Positions 9,866 to 19,706 of a stretch of 64,000 nt of DNA are shown in pieces. The notes under the pieces are model-generated. The model did no database searches. It saw only the letters and a list, made by a program, of their open reading frames with translations, and was not told the origin of the DNA. The stretch covers positions 186,001 through 250,000 of the forward strand of contig NZ_JACNMM010000004.1 of the NCBI RefSeq assembly GCF_020529025.1, written 5' to 3'. The stretch comes from Oceaniglobus trochenteri. Lineage in GTDB: Bacteria > Pseudomonadota > Alphaproteobacteria > Rhodobacterales > Rhodobacteraceae. Numbering within the stretch: position 1 is the stretch's first letter; the number at the start of each line of letters is the position of its first letter. The position numbers and the translations under genes are program-made.

Positions 9866-10903
9866 ATGGCTGAATTCCTTTCCACCGGACCGGGCATTGC
9901 CCTGCTTGTCGTGGCGCAGTGCCTGCTGGTCATCGGCTTTGTCATGATCTCGCTGCTGTTCCTCGTCTATGGCGACCGCAAGATCTGGGCCGCCGTCCAG
10001 ATGCGGCGCGGGCCCAACGTGGTCGGGGTGTTCGGCATCCTGCAATCGGTGGCCGACGCGCTGAAATACGTCGTCAAGGAGATCGTGATTCCCGCCGGTG
10101 CCGACCGCACGGTGTTCATGATGGCCCCGATGACCAGCTTTGTTCTGGCCATGGTCGCCTGGGCGGTGATTCCCTTCAGTGACGGCTGGGTGCTGGCCGA
10201 TATCAACGTCGCCATCCTATACGTCTTCGCCATCTCCTCGCTTGAAGTATACGGTGTGATCATGGGGGGCTGGGCGTCGAACTCGAAATACCCGTTCCTC
10301 GGCTCGCTGCGTTCGGCGGCACAGATGATCTCGTATGAGGTCAGCCTTGGCCTGATCATCATCGGCATCATCATCTCGACCGGGTCGATGAACTTCAGCG
10401 ATATCGTTCGTGCGCAGGACGGCGACTTTGGCCTGTTCAACTGGTACTGGCTGCCGCACCTGCCGATGGTCTTCCTGTTCTTCATCTCGGCCCTGGCCGA
10501 AACCAACCGCCCGCCCTTCGACCTTCCCGAGGCGGAATCCGAACTGGTGGCCGGTTACCAGGTGGAATATTCCAGCACGCCCTTCCTGCTGTTCATGGCG
10601 GGCGAATACATCGCCATCTTCCTGATGTGCGCGCTGACCTCGCTGCTGTTCTTCGGTGGCTGGCTGTCGCCGATCCCCGGCCTGCCCGATGGCGCGCTGT
10701 GGATGGTTGGCAAGATGGCGATCTTCTTCTTCCTCTTCGCCATGGTGAAGGCCATCGTGCCGCGCTATCGCTATGACCAGTTGATGCGCCTTGGCTGGAA
10801 GGTGTTCCTGCCCTTCTCGCTGTTCTGGGTCGTCCTGGTCTCGTTCTTCGCACACTTTGAAATGTTCGGCGGCGCCTATGCCCGCTGGGCCGTTGGAGGC
10901 TGA
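9866..10903 (+). CDS. nuoH: NADH-quinone oxidoreductase subunit H (ND1)
   Basis: 345 residues with about eight hydrophobic helices. Conserved NuoH features include the [10 protein letters not shown] loop near residue 45, the [23 protein letters not shown] region (about 210-232) and the [12 protein letters not shown] motif near the C-terminus. NuoH closes the quinone tunnel and starts the proton path of the membrane arm. Confidence 0.98.
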   Translation: MAEFLSTGPGIALLVVAQCLLVIGFVMISLLFLVYGDRKIWAAVQMRRGPNVVGVFGILQSVADALKYVVKEIVIPAGADRTVFMMAPMTSFVLAMVAWAVIPFSDGWVLADINVAILYVFAISSLEVYGVIMGGWASNSKYPFLGSLRSAAQMISYEVSLGLIIIGIIISTGSMNFSDIVRAQDGDFGLFNWYWLPHLPMVFLFFISALAETNRPPFDLPEAESELVAGYQVEYSSTPFLLFMAGEYIAIFLMCALTSLLFFGGWLSPIPGLPDGALWMVGKMAIFFFLFAMVKAIVPRYRYDQLMRLGWKVFLPFSLFWVVLVSFFAHFEMFGGAYARWAVGG

Positions 10904-10906
10904 TCC

Positions 10907-11401
10907 ATGGCAAACATCGACTATGCCCGCGCAGGCCGCTATTTCCTGCTGTTCGACATCTTCAAGGGCTTCAAGCTGGGGTTCAAATATTTCTTCGCCC
11001 CCAAGGCGACGATCAACTACCCCCACGAGAAAGGCCCGCTGTCGCCGCGCTTTCGCGGTGAACACGCCCTGCGCCGCTATCCCAACGGCGAGGAGCGGTG
11101 CATCGCCTGCAAGCTGTGCGAGGCGATCTGCCCCGCCCAGGCCATCACCATCGACGCCGAACCGCGCGAGGACGGCAGCCGCCGCACCACGCGCTATGAC
11201 ATCGACATGACCAAGTGCATCTACTGCGGTTTCTGTCAGGAGGCCTGCCCGGTCGATGCCATCGTCGAAGGCCCGAATTTCGAGTTCTCGGCCGAAACCC
11301 GCGAAGAACTCTACTATGACAAGACCAAGCTGCTGGAAAACGGCGAGCGTTGGGAGGCGGAGATCGCCCGCAACCTCGAAATCGACGCGCCGTACCGGTA
11401 A
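10907..11401 (+). CDS. nuoI: NADH-quinone oxidoreductase subunit I (two [4Fe-4S])
   Basis: 164 residues. Two ferredoxin motifs bind clusters N6a and N6b: C65, C68, C71, C75 and C104, C107, C110, C114. The N-terminal amphipathic stretch ([15 protein letters not shown]) seats the subunit on the membrane arm. It starts 3 nt after nuoH. Confidence 0.98.
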   Translation: MANIDYARAGRYFLLFDIFKGFKLGFKYFFAPKATINYPHEKGPLSPRFRGEHALRRYPNGEERCIACKLCEAICPAQAITIDAEPREDGSRRTTRYDIDMTKCIYCGFCQEACPVDAIVEGPNFEFSAETREELYYDKTKLLENGERWEAEIARNLEIDAPYR

Positions 11402-11452
11402 CGCACTGCACGAAGGCCCGTCAGAGGCCAACCGAACGAAGGAAACTGAACG

Positions 11453-12067
11453 ATGGGCGCTGCGGCATTCGCATTCTATCTTTTCTCGATCACGGTCGTG
11501 ACGGCGGGTCTGTTCACCGTGGTCAGCCGCAATCCGGTGCATTCGGTGCTCTGGCTGATCCTCGCCTTCCTGTCCTCGGCGGGCCTGTTCGTGATCCTTG
11601 GCGCCGAATTCGTGGCGATGCTTCTGATCATCGTCTACGTCGGCGCCGTGGCGGTTCTGTTCCTCTTCGTCGTCATGATGCTTGATGTGGATTTCGCCGA
11701 GCTCAAGGCCGAGATGACCAAGTACATGCCGCTGGCCCTGCTGATCGGGATCGTGATCCTGATGCAGCTTGGCATCGCCTTCGGCGTCTGGGAAGCCTCG
11801 GAGCAGGCCGAAGGGCTGCGCGCCGCCGTCGCTGCCGAATATGGCAACACCGAAAACACCGCCATGCTGGGGCAGCTGATCTATGACGATTACCTGCTGC
11901 AATTCCAGCTCTCCGGCCTTGTCCTTCTGGTCGCCATGATCGGCGCCATCGTCCTGACCCTGCGCCACCGCGCGGATGTGAAACGTCAGAACGTCGTCGC
12001 CCAGATGATGCGCGATCCGGCGCTGGCGATGGAAGTGAAGGACGTGAAGCCGGGGCAGGGGCTTTGA
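11453..12067 (+). CDS. nuoJ: NADH-quinone oxidoreductase subunit J (ND6)
   Basis: 204 residues with five hydrophobic segments and the family stretch [19 protein letters not shown] (about 61-79), which includes the pi-bulge helix of ND6. The C-terminal part beyond the fifth helix is soluble and ends in KPGQGL. AAGGAAACTGAACG precedes the ATG. Confidence 0.96.
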   Translation: MGAAAFAFYLFSITVVTAGLFTVVSRNPVHSVLWLILAFLSSAGLFVILGAEFVAMLLIIVYVGAVAVLFLFVVMMLDVDFAELKAEMTKYMPLALLIGIVILMQLGIAFGVWEASEQAEGLRAAVAAEYGNTENTAMLGQLIYDDYLLQFQLSGLVLLVAMIGAIVLTLRHRADVKRQNVVAQMMRDPALAMEVKDVKPGQGL

Positions 12068-12091
12068 TGCCTGCCGCAAAAGGAGAATGTG

Positions 12092-12166
12092 ATGTCGCGC
12101 AATACAATCGTGGTGCTGGTGGTCGTGCTGATCGTTCTGTTCGGCGGCTATTCGTTCCTGGGCTGA
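12092..12166 (+). CDS. 24-residue single-helix peptide between nuoJ and nuoK
   Basis: A short ORF with an excellent ribosome-binding site (AAAGGAGAATGTG before the ATG). It encodes MSRNTIVV followed by a run of Val/Leu/Ile and ends FGGYSFLG, i.e. one transmembrane helix with a short positive N-terminus. It sits 24 nt after nuoJ and 37 nt before nuoK. Such a peptide could be an accessory membrane subunit or simply a translational relay; no known family could be assigned by eye. Confidence 0.6.
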   Translation: MSRNTIVVLVVVLIVLFGGYSFLG

Positions 12167-12203
12167 GCGCCCGCAAGACTGACCTGACACGGGAAATCAC
12201 CCA

Positions 12204-12509
12204 ATGATCGGAATCGAACATTATCTTACCGTTGCCGCCGCACTGTTCGTGATCGGCATCTTCGGGCTGTTCCTGAACCGCAAGAACATCATCATCATCC
12301 TGATGAGCATCGAACTGATGCTGCTGGCGGTGAACATCAACTTCGTCGCCTTCTCGTCCTTCCTGGGCGATCTGGTGGGCCAGGTGTTCACCATGTTCGT
12401 CCTGACGGTCGCCGCCGCCGAGGCCGCGATCGGGCTGGCGATCCTCGTTTGTTTCTTCCGCAACCGCGGAACCATCGACGTTGAAGACGTCAACGTGATG
12501 AAGGGATGA
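12204..12509 (+). CDS. nuoK: NADH-quinone oxidoreductase subunit K (ND4L)
   Basis: 101 residues, three transmembrane helices. Conserved membrane glutamates are in [10 protein letters not shown] (about residues 36-45) and in [11 protein letters not shown] (about 71-81); both take part in proton translocation. The TGA overlaps the ATG of the following atypical lipoprotein gene (ATGA). Confidence 0.97.
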   Translation: MIGIEHYLTVAAALFVIGIFGLFLNRKNIIIILMSIELMLLAVNINFVAFSSFLGDLVGQVFTMFVLTVAAAEAAIGLAILVCFFRNRGTIDVEDVNVMKG

Positions 12510-13018
12510 GGAGAGTGGCTATTCTACCGTTAGCCGCATTGGTGTCCGTGACCTCATGCAACGCTTTTCGACAAGCGGGCGCAGGCAATTCTGTCTTAAA
12601 CGAACCCGAAGCTTGTATCGCGACGGATAATTATCATTACAGCCGAGAAGCACCTCAAGATCTCGGAAATGGTTTGGTCTCTCAGAAGGTATTCGTCAGT
12701 TTTGTCAGCATGGGGGGCGAACAATACAGTCATTGGCGTGCGACATCATGTCAATCCGGCGAGACGCTAGTGGTAGGTGTCTCGCGTGGATCGGGTTCGG
12801 TAAGAACACAATACAACTCCCGGACGGCCTTTGCAAAATACCACGACAGGGTGAATGCTCTGGAAAAGCAATCTATCGCTTCGCTTGAGGTTCTTGCGAA
12901 ACAAGCGGGTTTACGAACAAAGCGGGAAAGCGAAGAGACAGAGATCTGCGGGTGCGCCGTGTATTATTCGGATATGCTAGGCGACAAAGTGGCATCGGAT
13001 CGGCGGTTCAGGAGATGA
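12506..13018 (+). CDS. Atypical low-GC putative lipoprotein inserted between nuoK and nuoL
   Basis: 170 residues, start overlapping the nuoK stop by 4 nt. The N-terminus has a lipoprotein signal with VTSC (C18). The mature part has a pair of close cysteines at EICGCAVYY and others (ACIA, TSCQS); no family is recognised. Base composition is about 50% GC in the stretches counted, far below the mid-60s of nuoK and nuoL, and AT-ending codons are common. This points to recent acquisition or relaxed selection, yet the reading frame is intact and joined to nuoK by an ATGA overlap. Confidence 0.7.
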   Translation: MRRVAILPLAALVSVTSCNAFRQAGAGNSVLNEPEACIATDNYHYSREAPQDLGNGLVSQKVFVSFVSMGGEQYSHWRATSCQSGETLVVGVSRGSGSVRTQYNSRTAFAKYHDRVNALEKQSIASLEVLAKQAGLRTKRESEETEICGCAVYYSDMLGDKVASDRRFRR

Positions 13019-13054
13019 CTTTGACTAAGACAACAGCGTTGCAGGTGGCTTAAA

Positions 13055-15172
13055 ATGGAAACCATCATTCTCTTTGCCCCGCTGATGGGCGCGCTGATCT
13101 GCGGCTTTGGCTGGAAATTCATCGGTGAGAAGCCGGCACAATGGACGGCCACGGGCCTGTTGTTCCTGGCCGCCTTCCTGTCCTGGATCGTGTTCTTCTC
13201 GTTCGACGGGGTGACACAGCAGATCCCGATCATGCGCTGGATCGAGTCCGGCTCGCTGGCGACCGAGTGGGCGATCCGCCTTGACCGTCTGACCGCGATC
13301 ATGCTGATCGTCGTCACCACGGTCTCCTCGCTGGTTCACCTCTATTCCTTCGGCTACATGGCCCACGACGAGAACTTCCGCGAAGGCGAAAGCTATCGCC
13401 CCCGGTTCTTCGCCTACCTGTCGTTCTTCACCTTCGCCATGCTGATGCTGGTGACTGCCGACAACCTGGTCCAGATGTTCTTTGGCTGGGAAGGCGTTGG
13501 CGTGGCCTCCTACCTTCTGATCGGTTTCTACTATCGCAAGCCTTCGGCCAACGCGGCCGCGATCAAGGCGTTCGTGGTCAACCGCGTCGGGGATTTCGGC
13601 TTTGCCCTGGGCATCTTCGCCATCTTCTTCCTGGTGGATTCCATCAACTTCTCGGATGTCTTCGCCGCTGCGCCCGAGCTTGCGGAAACCAAGCTGCACT
13701 TCCTCTGGGCCGAGTGGACCGCCGTCGAGGTGATCTGCCTCCTGCTGTTCATCGGCGCCATGGGCAAATCGGCGCAGCTGATCCTGCACACCTGGCTGCC
13801 CGACGCCATGGAGGGCCCGACGCCGGTGTCGGCGCTGATCCACGCCGCCACCATGGTGACGGCGGGCGTCTTCCTTGTCTGCCGCATGTCGCCGCTGATG
13901 GAATTCGCGCCCCATGCCACCACCTTCATCGTGATCCTGGGGGCCACCACCGCGTTCTTCGCGGCCACCGTGGGCCTCGTGCAGAACGACATCAAGCGCG
14001 TGATCGCTTATTCCACCTGTTCGCAGCTTGGCTACATGTTCGTGGCCGCCGGCGTCGGCGTCTATTCCGTGGCCATGTTCCACCTGTTCACCCATGCCTT
14101 CTTCAAGGCGATGTTGTTCCTCGGGGCGGGTTCGGTGATCCACGGGATGCACCACGAACAGGACATGCGGAACTATGGCGGGCTGCGCAAGAAGCTGCCC
14201 TATACCTTCTGGGCCATGATGATCGGCACGCTCGCCATCACCGGCGTCGGTATCCCGCTGACCCATATCGGTTTTGCCGGGTTCCTGTCCAAGGATGCGG
14301 TCATCGAATCCGCCTGGGGCGCGCTTTCAGGGCCGGGGACCTATGCCTTCTGGATGCTGGTCATCGCCGCGATGTTCACCAGTTTCTACAGCTGGCGCCT
14401 GATGTTCCTGACCTTCTTCGGCAAGCCGCGGGGCGACAAGCACACCCACGATCATGCCCATGAAAGCCCGATGACTATGCTGGTGCCCCTTGGCGTGCTG
14501 GCGCTTGGCGCGATCTTCTCGGGGATGCTGTGGTATGGTTCGTTCTTCGGCGACCATGACAAGGTGAATGCCTTCTTCGGCATCACCAAGGACGAAGCCC
14601 ACGCAAGCGCCACCCTGCTGCCCGGCGCGGCCCATGCCGCCACCGAAAGCCACGGCGATGAGGGCGCGTCAGCAACCGAAGAGCACGCCGAGGGCGCAGG
14701 CCACGCCGTGGCCGAACCGGGGCAGGGCGCCATCTACATGGCCCCCGACAACCATGTGATGGACGAGGCGCACCATTCGCCCGTCTGGGTCAAGGTCTCG
14801 CCCTTCATCGCCATGCTGATCGGCCTGGTCACGGCCTGGCTGTTCTACATCAAGAACCCCAGCCTGCCTGTCCGTCTTGCCGAAACCCAGCCGCAGCTCT
14901 ACCGCTTCCTTCTGAACAAGTGGTATTTCGACGAGATCTACGATGCCATCTTCGTGCGCCCCGCCAAGCGTCTTGGCGCCTTCCTCTGGAAACGCGGCGA
15001 CGGCAGCGTGATCGACGGCGGGCTGAACGGCCTTGCCATGGGGATCATCCCGTTCTTCACCCGGCTCGCGGGCCGTGCCCAATCGGGCTATCTGTTCCAC
15101 TACGCCTTCGCCATGGTGCTGGGCATTGCATTGCTCATCACCTGGATGACGCTCGGCGGAGGGGCCGAATAA
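13055..15172 (+). CDS. nuoL: NADH-quinone oxidoreductase subunit L (ND5)
   Basis: 705 residues, an antiporter-like proton-pumping subunit. The core contains the conserved [17 protein letters not shown] region and the [24 protein letters not shown] block. A His-rich, Ala/Glu-rich cytoplasmic or periplasmic loop (about residues 520-565) precedes the last helices and the lateral amphipathic helix. AGGTGG lies upstream. Its TAA shares one base with the nuoM ATG. Confidence 0.97.
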   Translation: METIILFAPLMGALICGFGWKFIGEKPAQWTATGLLFLAAFLSWIVFFSFDGVTQQIPIMRWIESGSLATEWAIRLDRLTAIMLIVVTTVSSLVHLYSFGYMAHDENFREGESYRPRFFAYLSFFTFAMLMLVTADNLVQMFFGWEGVGVASYLLIGFYYRKPSANAAAIKAFVVNRVGDFGFALGIFAIFFLVDSINFSDVFAAAPELAETKLHFLWAEWTAVEVICLLLFIGAMGKSAQLILHTWLPDAMEGPTPVSALIHAATMVTAGVFLVCRMSPLMEFAPHATTFIVILGATTAFFAATVGLVQNDIKRVIAYSTCSQLGYMFVAAGVGVYSVAMFHLFTHAFFKAMLFLGAGSVIHGMHHEQDMRNYGGLRKKLPYTFWAMMIGTLAITGVGIPLTHIGFAGFLSKDAVIESAWGALSGPGTYAFWMLVIAAMFTSFYSWRLMFLTFFGKPRGDKHTHDHAHESPMTMLVPLGVLALGAIFSGMLWYGSFFGDHDKVNAFFGITKDEAHASATLLPGAAHAATESHGDEGASATEEHAEGAGHAVAEPGQGAIYMAPDNHVMDEAHHSPVWVKVSPFIAMLIGLVTAWLFYIKNPSLPVRLAETQPQLYRFLLNKWYFDEIYDAIFVRPAKRLGAFLWKRGDGSVIDGGLNGLAMGIIPFFTRLAGRAQSGYLFHYAFAMVLGIALLITWMTLGGGAE

Positions 15173-16713
15173 TGGACAACCTTCTTTCCATCGTTACCTT
15201 CCTGCCGGCCCTCGGTGCGGTGATCCTTGCCCTCTTCCTGCGCGGCGACGACGAAGCGGCGCAGAAGAACGCCAAGTATCTGGCGCTGATTGCCACCACG
15301 GCCTCGTTCGTCCTTTCGCTGTTCATCCTCACCGGGTTCGATTCCGCCGATACCGGTTTCCAGTTCGTGGAAGAGCGTGCATGGCTGCTGGGCCTGAAAT
15401 ACAAGATGGGCGTTGATGGCATCTCGGTGCTGTTCGTGATGCTCACCACCTTCCTGATGCCGATCACCATCCTGGCCTGCTGGGACGTGAAGTTCCGGGT
15501 CAAGGAATACATGATCGCCTTCCTGCTGCTGGAAACGCTGATGCTTGGCGTCTTCTGCGCGCTGGACATGATCCTGTTCTACCTCTTCTTCGAGGCCGGG
15601 CTGATCCCGATGTTCCTGATCATCGGCATCTGGGGCGGGGCAAACCGCATCTACGCCAGCTTCAAGTTCTTCCTCTACACGTTCTTCGGTTCGGTGCTGA
15701 TGCTGGTGGCGATGGTCGCGATGTATATCGACGCAGGCACCACCGATATCCCGACCCTGCTGGCCCACAACTTCGGGTCCGAGGATTTCACGGTGCTGGG
15801 CATCCACATTGTCGGCGGGATGCAGACCCTGATGTGGCTGGCCTTCTTCGCCTCTTTCGCGGTGAAGATGCCCATGTGGCCGGTGCATACCTGGCTGCCC
15901 GATGCCCACGTTCAGGCGCCGACCGCCGGTTCGGTCGTGCTGGCCGCGATCCTGCTGAAGATGGGGGGCTATGGCTTCCTGCGGTTCAGCCTGCCGATGT
16001 TCCCGGTCGCTTCCGACCTGCTGGCGCCGCTGGTGCTGTGGCTCTCGGCCATTGCCATCGTCTATACCTCGCTGGTGGCCCTGGCGCAGTCTGACATGAA
16101 AAAGCTGATCGCCTATTCCTCGGTCGCGCATATGGGATATGTCACCGCCGGTATCTTCAGCGCCAATCAGCAGGGGCTTGATGGTGCGATCTTCCAGATG
16201 ATCAGCCACGGCTTCATCTCGGGCGCCCTCTTCCTCTGCGTCGGCGTGATCTACGACCGGATGCACACCCGCGAGATTGACGCCTATGGCGGCCTTGTGA
16301 ACCGGATGCCGGCCTATGCGATGATCTTCCTGCTGTTCACCATGGCCAACGTCGGCCTGCCGGGGACCAGCGGTTTCGTAGGCGAATTCCTGACGCTGAT
16401 GGGCATGTTCCAGGCCAACACCTGGGTGGCCACCATCGCCACGACCGGCGTGATCCTCTCGGCGGCCTATGCGCTATGGCTTTATCGCCGGGTGGTGATG
16501 GGCGACCTGATCAAGGAGTCGCTGAAATCCATCACCGACATGACAACCCGCGAAAGGGCGATCTTTGCCCCGCTGGTCATCATGACCATCCTGCTGGGCG
16601 TCTATCCCAGCCTTGTCACCGACATCACCGGCCCCTCGGTCGAGGCGTTGCTGGGCAGCTATGACACGGCAGTGGTCGAACATGGCGCCGCCAGCCAGAT
16701 CGCGCAGCATTAG
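15172..16713 (+). CDS. nuoM: NADH-quinone oxidoreductase subunit M (ND4)
   Basis: 513 residues from the ATG overlapping the nuoL stop by one base. Antiporter-like subunit with the conserved [18 protein letters not shown] segment carrying the key membrane glutamate (about residue 144), and [22 protein letters not shown] downstream. About 14 helices are expected. Confidence 0.97.
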   Translation: MDNLLSIVTFLPALGAVILALFLRGDDEAAQKNAKYLALIATTASFVLSLFILTGFDSADTGFQFVEERAWLLGLKYKMGVDGISVLFVMLTTFLMPITILACWDVKFRVKEYMIAFLLLETLMLGVFCALDMILFYLFFEAGLIPMFLIIGIWGGANRIYASFKFFLYTFFGSVLMLVAMVAMYIDAGTTDIPTLLAHNFGSEDFTVLGIHIVGGMQTLMWLAFFASFAVKMPMWPVHTWLPDAHVQAPTAGSVVLAAILLKMGGYGFLRFSLPMFPVASDLLAPLVLWLSAIAIVYTSLVALAQSDMKKLIAYSSVAHMGYVTAGIFSANQQGLDGAIFQMISHGFISGALFLCVGVIYDRMHTREIDAYGGLVNRMPAYAMIFLLFTMANVGLPGTSGFVGEFLTLMGMFQANTWVATIATTGVILSAAYALWLYRRVVMGDLIKESLKSITDMTTRERAIFAPLVIMTILLGVYPSLVTDITGPSVEALLGSYDTAVVEHGAASQIAQH

Positions 16714-16724
16714 GATCAAATGAG

Positions 16725-18164
16725 ATGACTTCGAACGATATCCTTCAGGTTTTGCCCGAAACGGTGCTTGCGATCTATGCCATGCTGGCGCTGCTGGGTG
16801 GTGTCTATTTCGGCAAGGACGCGCTGGCGAGGCCCATCCTCTGGCTCACCGGCGCCCTCATGGTCATCCTGGCGCTGGTCATCGCGACGGGCGGCGAGGG
16901 GACGACGCTGGCCTTCAACGGCAGTTTCATCAACGATGGCTTTGCCCGTTTCGCCAAGGTGATGATCCTCTTCTCAGCGGCCGCCGTCCTCTTGATGAGC
17001 GAAGGCTACATGGCGCGGCGCAACCTTCTGCGGTTCGAGTATCCGGTGCTGGTGGCCCTTTCGGCCATCGGCATGATGGTCATGGTCAGCGCTGCCGACC
17101 TGATCACCCTCTACATGGGGTTGGAGCTTCAGTCGCTGGCGCTTTATGTCGTCGCCTCGCTGCGTCGTGACAGTGCGAAGTCCACCGAGGCCGGCCTCAA
17201 GTACTTCGTTCTTGGCGCGCTGTCTTCCGGATTGCTGCTCTATGGTTGCTCGCTGACCTATGGCTTTGCCGGAACCACGCATTTCGCCGGGATCATCACC
17301 GCCGTCGGCACCGAACAGGCGCCGCTGGGGCTGCTGTTCGGGCTTGTCTTCATCGCCTCGGGTCTGGCCTTCAAGGTTTCGGCCGCCCCCTTCCACATGT
17401 GGACGCCGGACGTCTATGAAGGCTCGCCCACGCCGGTCACGGCCTTCTTCGCGACCGCCCCCAAGGTGGCCGCCATTGGCCTGTTTGCCCGGGTGATGCA
17501 CGATGCCTTTGGCGGTGTCGTGGGCGATTGGCAGCAGATCGTCGCGCTTTTGTCGGTGCTGTCGATGTTCCTGGGGGCCATTGCGGCCATCGGTCAGACG
17601 AACATCAAGCGGCTGATGGCCTATTCCTCGATCTCGCACATGGGCTATGCGCTGATCGGCCTGGCCTCGGGCACGGCCTTCGGCGTGCAGGCGATGCTGG
17701 TCTACATGGCGATCTATGTCACCATGAACGTCGGCACCTTCGCCTTCATCCTGTCCATGGAGAAGGACGGCCAGCCGGTGACCGAGATTTCCGCCCTCAG
17801 CCAATATGCCAAGCGTGATCCGCTGAAGGCCCTCGCCGTTCTGGTGCTGATGTTCAGCCTTGCGGGTGTTCCGCCGATGCTGGGCTTTTTCGCCAAGCTG
17901 AACGTCTGGCAGGCCGGTGTCGATGCCAACCTGATCTGGCTTGTGGTGCTGTCCGCTGTCGCCTCGGCCATCGGTGCCTATTACTATCTGCGGATCGTCT
18001 TTCTGATGTACTTCGGCAAGGAAGAGGATGGATTGGATCAGGGCGGCTCGCCCGTGCTCTGGGGATTCCTGATGGTGTCGGCCGCGGCGATGGTTCTTGG
18101 GGTGATCAACCTCTTCGGTATCGAAGGTGCGGCAGCCGCAGCGGCGGCAACCCTTGTCAACTGA
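16725..18164 (+). CDS. nuoN: NADH-quinone oxidoreductase subunit N (ND2)
   Basis: 479 residues, third antiporter-like subunit. Visible features are [17 protein letters not shown] with the membrane glutamate, [29 protein letters not shown] and an Ala-rich C-terminus. It is the last complex I gene and overlaps the start of birA. Confidence 0.97.
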   Translation: MTSNDILQVLPETVLAIYAMLALLGGVYFGKDALARPILWLTGALMVILALVIATGGEGTTLAFNGSFINDGFARFAKVMILFSAAAVLLMSEGYMARRNLLRFEYPVLVALSAIGMMVMVSAADLITLYMGLELQSLALYVVASLRRDSAKSTEAGLKYFVLGALSSGLLLYGCSLTYGFAGTTHFAGIITAVGTEQAPLGLLFGLVFIASGLAFKVSAAPFHMWTPDVYEGSPTPVTAFFATAPKVAAIGLFARVMHDAFGGVVGDWQQIVALLSVLSMFLGAIAAIGQTNIKRLMAYSSISHMGYALIGLASGTAFGVQAMLVYMAIYVTMNVGTFAFILSMEKDGQPVTEISALSQYAKRDPLKALAVLVLMFSLAGVPPMLGFFAKLNVWQAGVDANLIWLVVLSAVASAIGAYYYLRIVFLMYFGKEEDGLDQGGSPVLWGFLMVSAAAMVLGVINLFGIEGAAAAAAATLVN

Positions 18165-18912
18165 GGCGCCTTCGCCGGCGAACTGGCCGGAGGGATACGG
18201 CCGGATCGTGCTGGACGACGTGGACAGCACCAACGCCGAGGCGGCGCGCATCGCGCCCGACCTCGGCCATCCCACCTGGATCATGGCGCACCGCCAAAGC
18301 GCCGCACGCGGGCGCCGGGGCCGCGCCTGGGACATGCCGCGGGGCAATTTCGCGGCCACCCTGGTGATGCGCCCGGGCGGCGTGCCGGGCTGGGCGGCGC
18401 TTCGGTCGTTCCTGGCGGCCAATGCCCTGTTTGAAACGCTGGCCATGCATGTCGACCGGTCGCGTCTTTCGAACAAGTGGCCCAACGACGTGTTGCTGGA
18501 CAACGGCAAGGTGGGCGGCATCCTTCTGGAAAGCGCGGGGCAGGGCGGGCAAGTGCAATGGCTGTCCATCGGGATCGGGGTGAACCTGGCGGTGGCACCG
18601 CTGGTGCGGGATGCCGCCTTCCCGCCGGTAAGCCTTGCCGAACAGGGCGGCGCAGCTGTCGCGCCCGAGGCGTTCCTCGATCAACTCGCCGGGTTCTATG
18701 CGACAGAGGAATCGATCCTTGAACAGTTGGGCTTTGCTCCGATCCGCGAAAAATGGTTGCGTCACGCCGCGCGCCTGGGCGAGGTGATCACAGCCCGCAC
18801 CACCACCGAGGAACTGACCGGCCGCTTTGAAACCATCGACGAGGCGGGCCAGTTGATCCTGGAGACACCAGCGGGACGCAAGGTCGTGCCCGCCGCCGAC
18901 GTGTATTTCTGA
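18154..18912 (+). CDS. birA: Biotin--[acetyl-CoA-carboxylase] ligase (no DNA-binding domain)
   Basis: 252 residues from a TTG within the end of nuoN; a GTG at 18127 would add nine residues and cannot be excluded. The catalytic domain shows [10 protein letters not shown], the biotinyl-AMP loop region [17 protein letters not shown] and [17 protein letters not shown] with the catalytic lysine. It attaches biotin to carboxylase carrier proteins using ATP. The N-terminal HTH repressor domain of E. coli BirA is absent, so this is a monofunctional enzyme. Overlap with nuoN implies translational coupling. Confidence 0.92.
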   Translation: MSTEAPSPANWPEGYGRIVLDDVDSTNAEAARIAPDLGHPTWIMAHRQSAARGRRGRAWDMPRGNFAATLVMRPGGVPGWAALRSFLAANALFETLAMHVDRSRLSNKWPNDVLLDNGKVGGILLESAGQGGQVQWLSIGIGVNLAVAPLVRDAAFPPVSLAEQGGAAVAPEAFLDQLAGFYATEESILEQLGFAPIREKWLRHAARLGEVITARTTTEELTGRFETIDEAGQLILETPAGRKVVPAADVYF

Positions 18913-18926
18913 AAGGCGCATTGCCC

Positions 18927-19706
18927 ATGCTTCTGGCCATCGATTGCGGCAATACCAACACTGTCTTCTCGATCTGGGACGGCACCCGTTTCGTGGCCAC
19001 CTGGCGCACCAGCACCGAATGGCAGCGCACCGCCGATCAATACTATGTCTGGCTGTCGACCCTGATCAGCCTGCACAAGCTGGACGTGCAGATCAGCGAG
19101 GTCATCGTCAGTTCGACCGTGCCGCGCGTGGTGTTCAACCTGCGCGTCCTGTCCGACCGCTATTTCAACTGCCGTCCGCTGGTGGTGGGCAAGCCCGAGT
19201 GCCTGCTGCCCATCGACGTGCGCGTGGATCAGGGTACGGCGGTCGGCCCCGACCGGTTGGTGAACACGGTGGCGGGGCACGATCTTTACGGCGGCGATCT
19301 GATCGTCGTCGATTTCGGCACCGCGACGACATTCGATGTCGTGGCCGAGGATGGGGCCTATGTGGGCGGGGTGATCGCACCGGGCGTGAACCTGAGCCTT
19401 GAGGCGCTGCACAACGCGGCGGCCGCGCTGCCCCATGTCGATATTTCGAAACCGCAGTCCGTGGTGGGAACCAACACCGTGGCCTGCATGCAATCGGGCG
19501 TGTTCTGGGGCTATATCGGATTGGTGCGCGAAATCTGCGCGCGGATCCGGGCCGAACGCGGCCGCGAGATGAAAATCATATCAACCGGCGGGCTGGCGCC
19601 GCTGTTCCAGCAATCCGAAGCGTTGTTCGACGATTTCGCCGACAACCTGACCATACACGGCCTGACCGTGATCCATCGCTATAACAAGGAAAACAAGAGC
19701 GCATGA
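18927..19706 (+). CDS. coaX: Type III pantothenate kinase
   Basis: 259 residues from the ATG at 18927; GAAAGG is correctly spaced for it, less so for the TTG six bases earlier. The ASKHA fold motifs are clear: AIDCGNTNTVFSIWDG (phosphate 1), GPDRLVN and VDFGTATTFDVV (phosphate 2), and a STGGLAPLF adenosine element. It phosphorylates pantothenate, the first step of coenzyme A synthesis; type III enzymes are not feedback-inhibited by CoA and often need K+. The stop overlaps the next start (ATGA). Confidence 0.96.
   Translation: MLLAIDCGNTNTVFSIWDGTRFVATWRTSTEWQRTADQYYVWLSTLISLHKLDVQISEVIVSSTVPRVVFNLRVLSDRYFNCRPLVVGKPECLLPIDVRVDQGTAVGPDRLVNTVAGHDLYGGDLIVVDFGTATTFDVVAEDGAYVGGVIAPGVNLSLEALHNAAAALPHVDISKPQSVVGTNTVACMQSGVFWGYIGLVREICARIRAERGREMKIISTGGLAPLFQQSEALFDDFADNLTIHGLTVIHRYNKENKSA

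Noticed and set aside
10217-12190. Minus-strand frame of 657 codons opposite nuoH-nuoJ
   Set aside because: His/Gln/Asp-rich composition of an antisense shadow; the plus-strand complex I genes explain it.
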